NCBI GenBank assembly: GCA_025351795.1
Contig: JANXVG010000067.1
Coordinates: forward strand, 1-51,412
From: Salinibacterium sp.
GTDB taxonomy: Bacteria > Actinomycetota > Actinomycetes > Actinomycetales > Microbacteriaceae
Length of the DNA stretch: 51,412 nucleotides
Direction of reading: 5' to 3'
The notes beneath the pieces were generated by a model that was not told the DNA's origin, ran no database searches, and was given only the letters and a program-made list of their open reading frames with translations. Below are positions 47,003-51,412 of the stretch, in pieces (positions within the stretch are counted from its first letter, which is position 1; every line of letters begins with the position of its first letter). The position numbers were made by a program, and so were the translations under genes.

Positions 47003-47043
47003 GTGTCTTGTCTCTCTGGTTTCAGTCCGTCGTGGCCGGGGGC

Positions 47044-48039
47044 CTAGACGGTGGTCTCTTCGTCGTCGTAGCCACCGTAGAAGTGGGCGCCATCGAAGCC
47101 GGGGATGGTGTCCTTGAGCGACAGCCCCATCTCGACGAGCTTGTCCTTCACCTCATCGACTGACTTCTGACCGAAGTTGCGAATGTTCATGAGTTGCGTC
47201 TCGGATAGGGCGACGAGTTCGCTCACGGTGTTGATGCCCTCGCGCTTGAGGCAGTTGTAGCTGCGCACTGACAGATCAAGATCTTCGATCGGCATACTCA
47301 GCTCGGTTGACAGCACGGCGTCGACAGGAGCGGGACCTATCTCGATCCCCTCGGCAGCCGTATTGAGCTCGCGTGCGAGCCCGAACAGCTCGGTGAGGGT
47401 GCGGCCAGCGGACGCAATCGCGTCACGCGGGGTGATTGCCGACTTGGTCTCGACATCCACAACCAGACGGTCAAAGTCGGTACGCTCGCCGGCGCGAGTC
47501 GCTTCGACGCGGTAGGTGACCTTGAGCACGGGCGAGTAGATCGAGTCGACCGGGATCTGGCCAGCTTCACTGAACTCGCTGCGGTTCTGGGTGGCAGAGA
47601 CATATCCGCGGCCGCGTTCAATGGTGAGTTCAAGCTCGAACTTCGCCTTGTCATTGAGCGTCGCGATGACAAGCTCTGGGTTGTGGATTTCAACGCCAGC
47701 GGGAGCCGAGATGTCCGCTGCAGTGACCTGACCTGCGCCCTGCTTGCGGAGGTAGGCGGTGATCGGCTCATCATGCTCGCTCGAAACGACGAGGTTCTTG
47801 ATGTTGAGAATGACCTCAGTAACGTCTTCCTTCACGCCCGGAACGGTGCTGAACTCGTGAAGCACGCCGTCGATGCGGATGCTTGTGACAGCTGCTCCCG
47901 GAATCGACGAGAGCAGCGTGCGGCGAAGTGAGTTTCCGAGGGTGTAACCGAAACCGGGTTCGAGTGGCTCGATCACAAACCGTGAACGGAACTCGGAGAT
48001 GTTTTCTTCGGCAAGGGTGGGGCGCTGTGCGATGAGCAC
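47044..48039 (-). CDS. rpoA: DNA-directed RNA polymerase alpha subunit
   Basis: 331 residues. The N-terminal domain ([31 protein letters not shown]) makes the dimer and binds beta and beta'. The C-terminal domain (about 245-315: [38 protein letters not shown]) binds promoter UP elements and regulators. It sits between rpsK and rplQ, the usual order. No rpsD gene intervenes. Confidence 0.98.
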   Translation of the reverse strand: MLIAQRPTLAEENISEFRSRFVIEPLEPGFGYTLGNSLRRTLLSSIPGAAVTSIRIDGVLHEFSTVPGVKEDVTEVILNIKNLVVSSEHDEPITAYLRKQGAGQVTAADISAPAGVEIHNPELVIATLNDKAKFELELTIERGRGYVSATQNRSEFSEAGQIPVDSIYSPVLKVTYRVEATRAGERTDFDRLVVDVETKSAITPRDAIASAGRTLTELFGLARELNTAAEGIEIGPAPVDAVLSTELSMPIEDLDLSVRSYNCLKREGINTVSELVALSETQLMNIRNFGQKSVDEVKDKLVEMGLSLKDTIPGFDGAHFYGGYDDEETTV

Positions 48040-48169
48040 TGGTGGTTCCTTTCGGCAAGGTGTCCGCTATTTGACACCTGGTGAGGTATTGAATTATTAA
48101 GGACGTGCGTGGTGATCGAGCGTGGTTGGCCATTGGGCAGCGAGAGCCCGGATCGATCGCCGAAGAGCG

Positions 48170-48568
48170 TTAGACGCGGCGGCGCTTGGGCGGGCGGCAT
48201 CCGTTGTGCGCCTGCGGGGTCACGTCGTTGATCGAGCCGACTTCAAGGCCAGCGGCCTGAAGCGACCGGATCGCGGTCTCGCGACCGGAGCCCGGTCCCT
48301 TTACGAAGACGTCGACCTTTTTGAGACCGTGTTCCTGCGCCTGGCGAGCAGCCGACTCGGCGGAAAGCTGCGCGGCGAACGGTGTCGACTTACGCGAGCC
48401 CTTGAATCCGACCGTGCCAGACGATGCCCAACTAATGACAGCGCCCGTCGGGTCGGTGATCGTGACAATCGTGTTGTTGAACGTCGACTTGATGTGGGCT
48501 TGGCCCACGGCGATGTTCTTCTTTTCCTTTTTGCGCGGCTTACGAACCGCCGATTTCGGTGCTGCCAT
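48170..48568 (-). CDS. rpsK: 30S ribosomal protein S11
   Basis: 132 residues with [40 protein letters not shown] and the C-terminal [18 protein letters not shown]11 forms the platform near the mRNA exit. It lies between rpsM and rpoA. Confidence 0.98.
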   Translation of the reverse strand: MAAPKSAVRKPRKKEKKNIAVGQAHIKSTFNNTIVTITDPTGAVISWASSGTVGFKGSRKSTPFAAQLSAESAARQAQEHGLKKVDVFVKGPGSGRETAIRSLQAAGLEVGSINDVTPQAHNGCRPPKRRRV

Positions 48569-48633
48569 TGTTTTCTCCTAAGGCTTAGTGGTCGCTGGCG
48601 TGTATGACGATGTCAGTGGGATGGACCCGTTGA

Positions 48634-49008
48634 CTATCGGGCTTTCTTCTTACCTGCGACGGTGCGCTTCGGGCCCTTGCGGGTACGAGCGTTGGTTTTG
48701 GTGCGCTGTCCGTGAACGGGCAGCCCCTTGCGGTGACGGATGCCCTGGTAGCTGCCGATCTCGACCTTGCGGCGAATGTCAGCGGCAACCTCGCGACGAA
48801 GGTCACCCTCTACCTTGAAATTGACTTCCACATAGTCGCGAAGCGCGATGAGCTGGTCATCCGTGAGATCTTTGACGCGAATCTCTCCGCTGATCCCCGT
48901 GTCGGCGAGGGTCTTGAGAGCCCTCGTGCGGCCAACACCGTAGATGTAGGTAAGTGCGACCTCAACGCGCTTATCGCGCGGGATGTCGACGCCGGCTAGA
49001 CGTGCCAT
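48634..49008 (-). CDS. rpsM: 30S ribosomal protein S13
   Basis: 124 residues starting [20 protein letters not shown], with [10 protein letters not shown] and the basic C-terminus [22 protein letters not shown] that contacts tRNA. It follows rpmJ by about 170 bp, a gap in which I see no clear feature. Confidence 0.98.
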   Translation of the reverse strand: MARLAGVDIPRDKRVEVALTYIYGVGRTRALKTLADTGISGEIRVKDLTDDQLIALRDYVEVNFKVEGDLRREVAADIRRKVEIGSYQGIRHRKGLPVHGQRTKTNARTRKGPKRTVAGKKKAR

Positions 49009-49178
49009 TGTGGCTTCTCCTGTGAGTGAGTGGAGGTCTGCAACACGACCTGTGCACCGGCCTCCAGCCGGTGGTGTCCCTGATCCCGTGAATACTCACG
49101 AGTCCAGTTATGGTTGTGCTGTTATTCGTATTCAGTTGTGGCGATCGGTGGGGCTATCGTCCCGCCGCTCGAAACTTG

Positions 49179-49295
49179 CTAGCCCTGACGCTGTTTATGA
49201 CGCGGGTTGCTCTTGCAGATCACCATGACATTGCCGTTACGACGGATGACGCGGCAGTGCTCGCACATCGGTTTGACGCTTGGGTTGACCTTCAT
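49179..49295 (-). CDS. rpmJ: 50S ribosomal protein L36 (zinc-binding form)
   Basis: 38 residues from the ATG at 49295: [20 protein letters not shown] and a terminal NPRHKQRQG. The residues CEHC, a later Cys and a His form the zinc ribbon, so this is the C+ form. The frame is open upstream but the family start is clear. It lies between infA and rpsM. Confidence 0.97.
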   Translation of the reverse strand: MKVNPSVKPMCEHCRVIRRNGNVMVICKSNPRHKQRQG

Positions 49296-49371
49296 TTTTT
49301 CTTCTTTCGCTGTCTTCGTACTCCTGTTGCCGGGAGCCGTTACTTTCCAGCAGATGCGCACCGAGGTGGTG

Positions 49372-49593
49372 CTACTTATAGCGGTAGACGATCCGGCCGC
49401 GGGTCAAGTCGTACGGGCTCAGTTCCACGATCACGCGGTCCTCTGGGAGGATGCGGATGTAGTGCTGGCGCATCTTGCCTGAGATATGGGCAAGTACTCT
49501 GTGTCCGTTGGTCAGCTCAACGCGAAACATCGCGTTGGGCAGAGCCTCGACAACTGCGCCCTCGATCTCGATGACACCGTCTTTTTTGGCCAT
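49372..49593 (-). CDS. infA: Translation initiation factor IF-1
   Basis: 73 residues with the S1-like fold [41 protein letters not shown] and [17 protein letters not shown], full length and highly conserved. It binds the ribosomal A site at initiation. It is first in the infA-rpmJ-rpsM-rpsK-rpoA-rplQ series, with a predicted promoter about 110 bp upstream. Confidence 0.98.
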   Translation of the reverse strand: MAKKDGVIEIEGAVVEALPNAMFRVELTNGHRVLAHISGKMRQHYIRILPEDRVIVELSPYDLTRGRIVYRYK

Positions 49594-49702
49594 AGCCTCT
49601 TCGTCGCTAAAAGTTGTTTGCTGGTCGTGCGGTGGGTTGTGGGATTTCCTTCTCCGAAGAGAATGTGGGCACGCCGAATGCTGCCGGAAACACCAAAGAT
49701 CA

Positions 49703-49731
49703 AGCTTAGGTCATTCCAGCCTTTTATCCAA
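49703..49731 (-). promoter_or_regulatory. Predicted infA promoter
   Basis: Minus strand: -35 TTGGAT (49726-49731), 17-bp spacer, -10 TAAGCT (49703-49708). It stands between the inverted-repeat element at 49769-49857 and infA, so the infA series can be transcribed apart from secY-adk-map. Assigned by eye. Confidence 0.55.
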
Positions 49732-49768
49732 CACAGATGTATAGTGTGCGGCCGCCGAGACCCAACTC

Positions 49769-49857
49769 GGTGCGAAATGCAGGAGTTGCAGCATCCGCCC
49801 CGCCTATTTCCGCAGAGATTGCCCGGCGTGTGCGCCTTGGCTCCTGCATTTCGTACC
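49769..49857. repeat. Spaced inverted-repeat element, copy 3 (variant arms)
   Basis: The arm GGTGCGAAATGCAGGAG (49769-49785) and its inverse CTCCTGCATTTCGTACC (49841-49857) match over 17 bp with one mismatch, around a 55-bp centre. The arms relate to copies 1 and 2 (core AAATGAAGGAG there, AAATGCAGGAG here), and both arms carry the change. It lies between the map stop codon and the infA promoter. Confidence 0.85.
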
Positions 49858-49901
49858 ATGACGCGGCCGATGCCACTCGCCGCGATCGTACTCGCTGTCG
49901 G

Positions 49902-50729
49902 CTAGCGGATGGGCACCGGAGCCACACCGAACGGTGCGAGTCCGGCAACCCCGCCATCGTCTGCCGTGAGAACCCAGAGCCCGCGGTCATGCACCGCGAC
50001 GGAATGCTCCCAGTGCGCGGCATCCCCGCCGTCGTCGGTAACGATTGTCCATTCGTCGTCGAGCACATGGGTAGCGATGTCGCCCGCAGTGACCATCGGC
50101 TCGATGGCAACGACCAGTCCGGGCTTCACCGCAGGCCCGTTGCCGCGAACGCGATAGTTGAAGACGGGTGGGTCTTCGTGCATCGAGCGGCCGATGCCAT
50201 GACCGACGTAGTCCTCGATGATGCCGTACGGTCCGGCTGAGCGAATCACGTCTTCGATGGCTGCACCGATGTGATTGAGGTGGGTGGCGGTGGCGAGGGC
50301 GGCAATGCCGGCCCAGAGCGAGCGCTCGGTGGCATCCGCGAGTTTCTGGCGGGAGGTGACGAGTTCAGGACGCGAAAGGTCTGGCACGACGATAGTGATC
50401 GCCGCATCCCCGTTCCAGCCGTCAATCTCTGCGCCGCTGTCGATCGAGAGGATGTCACCTGCCTGCAGAGAGCGCCCACTCGGAACTCCATGCACAACTG
50501 CATCATTCACCGAGGCGCAAATTGTGTGGCGGTATCCTGGCTCTTTCATGAAGTTCGGCACGCCACCCGCGGCACGAATCACCGCCTCCGCGATCGCATC
50601 CAGCTCGAGCGTGGTGACGCCGGGCTTCGCGGCCGAACGGACGGCCGCGAGGGATGCTGCGGTAGCACGCCCGGGGTGCACCATTGCGCGAAGGTCGGCC
50701 GACGACTTGTAGAGGCCGCGACGTGCCAC
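49902..50729 (-). CDS. map: Type I methionine aminopeptidase
   Basis: 275 residues from the GTG at 50729. Metal ligands are seen in DSGAEIDGWNGDAAIT (two Asp), GHGIGRSMHEDP (His) and AIEPMVT (Glu), with VNDAVVHGVPS supplying the substrate His. It removes the initiator methionine. Its start shares one base with the adk stop codon (TAGTG), so the genes are tightly coupled. Confidence 0.97.
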   Translation of the reverse strand: MARRGLYKSSADLRAMVHPGRATAASLAAVRSAAKPGVTTLELDAIAEAVIRAAGGVPNFMKEPGYRHTICASVNDAVVHGVPSGRSLQAGDILSIDSGAEIDGWNGDAAITIVVPDLSRPELVTSRQKLADATERSLWAGIAALATATHLNHIGAAIEDVIRSAGPYGIIEDYVGHGIGRSMHEDPPVFNYRVRGNGPAVKPGLVVAIEPMVTAGDIATHVLDDEWTIVTDDGGDAAHWEHSVAVHDRGLWVLTADDGGVAGLAPFGVAPVPIR

Positions 50730-51331
50730 TAGTTAGCGGCCGCGTCTTTCGCCGTGCCAACGCCACGTTGGGCGAGTGCGCTCGCGATGCGCGCAGTCAC
50801 CTCATCGATGTCTCCGAGGCCATCGACCTCGATAAGCAGGTCCCGATCACGATACACCTCGATGAGCGGAGTTGTCTCGCGGGCGTACACCTCCTGACGG
50901 TGACGAATGGCCTCTTCGGTATCGTCTGCGCGCCCCTGATCGATGGCTCGCTTGCGCAGGCGCGCAACCACCTCGTCTCGCTCCGCTACCAGTTGGATGA
51001 CCGCGTTGAGTGCCTGCCCTTTACCGGCAAGAAGCGCGTCGAGATAGGACACCTGCTCGAGAGTGCGCGGATAGCCGTCTAAGAGAAATCCCTCGCGTGT
51101 ATCCGGCTGCTCAAGACGGCTCGCCACGAGAGCGTTGGTCAGCGAATCGGGAACATAGTCGCCCGCATCCACGATGGCCTTCACCTCAACACCCAGCGGC
51201 GTCTGGTCACGAATGTTGGCTCGAAAAATATCACCGGTGGCAATCTCGGGGATACCAAAGGTCTGCGTGAGGCGAGCAGACTGGGTTCCTTTGCCAGCAC
51301 CGGGGGGACCGACAATCAGGAGCCGGGTCAA
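50729..51331 (-). CDS. adk: Adenylate kinase
   Basis: 200 residues from the TTG at 51331, which overlaps the secY stop (TTGA). The P-loop is [10 protein letters not shown], with [24 protein letters not shown] and the short LID loop [18 protein letters not shown], so it lacks the zinc-type long LID. It equilibrates ATP, ADP and AMP. The secY-adk-map order is standard. Confidence 0.97.
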   Translation of the reverse strand: MTRLLIVGPPGAGKGTQSARLTQTFGIPEIATGDIFRANIRDQTPLGVEVKAIVDAGDYVPDSLTNALVASRLEQPDTREGFLLDGYPRTLEQVSYLDALLAGKGQALNAVIQLVAERDEVVARLRKRAIDQGRADDTEEAIRHRQEVYARETTPLIEVYRDRDLLIEVDGLGDIDEVTARIASALAQRGVGTAKDAAAN

Positions 51332-51412
51332 CGGAGCAGGCCCTCGTAGTGCCGCTGCTGAAGCTGCGAGTCAATCTGCTTGACGGTCTCGAGGCCGACA
51401 CCAACCACAATC
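51328..51412 (-). CDS. secY: Protein translocase subunit SecY, C-terminal end (partial)
   Basis: The last 28 codons, ending at TGA 51328-51330, read [20 protein letters not shown] followed by HYEGLLR, which matches the final helix and cytoplasmic tail of SecY. The rest of the gene lies beyond the window. It is followed by adk in the standard order. Confidence 0.92.
   Translation of the reverse strand, partial: IVVGVGLETVKQIDSQLQQRHYEGLLR

Overview
The window is about 60% GC and reads as chromosome of a high-GC Gram-positive actinobacterium, most likely family Microbacteriaceae. The basis is L10/L7-L12, S9, L17 and RpoA of actinobacterial type (L17 with a long Ala/Glu-rich tail), GuaB3 beside GuaB and GuaA, a DUF3817 gene next to guaA, an actinobacterial PrmC paralogue, HrcA/CIRCE control of groES, and many GTG/TTG starts. 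No tRNA, rRNA, CRISPR array, intact insertion sequence or prophage was seen. This is mainly core genome with small accessory patches.

Layout. 1-1092: a fragment of a sugar ABC solute-binding protein runs directly into a LacI-type regulator that has lost its start, which looks like a deletion scar. 1311-4363 (minus): rplL and rplJ with an L10 leader and attenuator-like hairpin, an unknown membrane-anchored protein and an SDR epimerase. 4382-8896: a histidine kinase/OmpR regulator pair divergent from a MacB/FtsX-type ABC exporter. 8893-13235: an oxidoreductase remnant, a YqaJ-type exonuclease, a PrmC-like methyltransferase and PcrA helicase. 13327-14528: an AbiEi/DUF559-like gene between two 85-bp inverted-repeat elements. 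14626-17237: GDPD, two small membrane genes and a BI-1 family protein. 17269-24924 (minus): guaA (apparent ATT start), DUF3817, SURF1, a KhtTU-like K+/H+ antiporter pair, glpD and guaB3. 24989-31874: PatB-like C-S lyase, a second AbiEi/DUF559-like gene between GC-rich repeat arrays, guaB, an orphan branched-chain amino-acid-type binding protein, RarD and groES. 31994-34050: a THUMP-like methyltransferase and two DUF4190 proteins.

34155-40096 (minus) is a compact operon, glmS-acpS-alr-tsaE-tsaB-rimI-tsaD, joining cell-wall precursor synthesis to t6A tRNA modification; most junctions are 4-bp overlaps. coaA, glmM and the rplM-rpsI operon follow, then a lipoprotein gene cut by an in-frame TAG. 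44307-51412 (minus) is the secY(end)-adk-map and infA-rpmJ-rpsM-rpsK-rpoA-rplQ series, followed by a stand-alone LigD-type polymerase and truA.

The best candidates for something undescribed are: the family of spaced inverted repeats (arms with core AAATGNAGGAG, three copies, arms co-varying within a copy); two unrelated repeat families each flanking an AbiEi/DUF559-like gene; guaA starting at ATT; and GuaB3 without the catalytic cysteine of IMPDH. All functions are read from sequence by eye; no database search was run.
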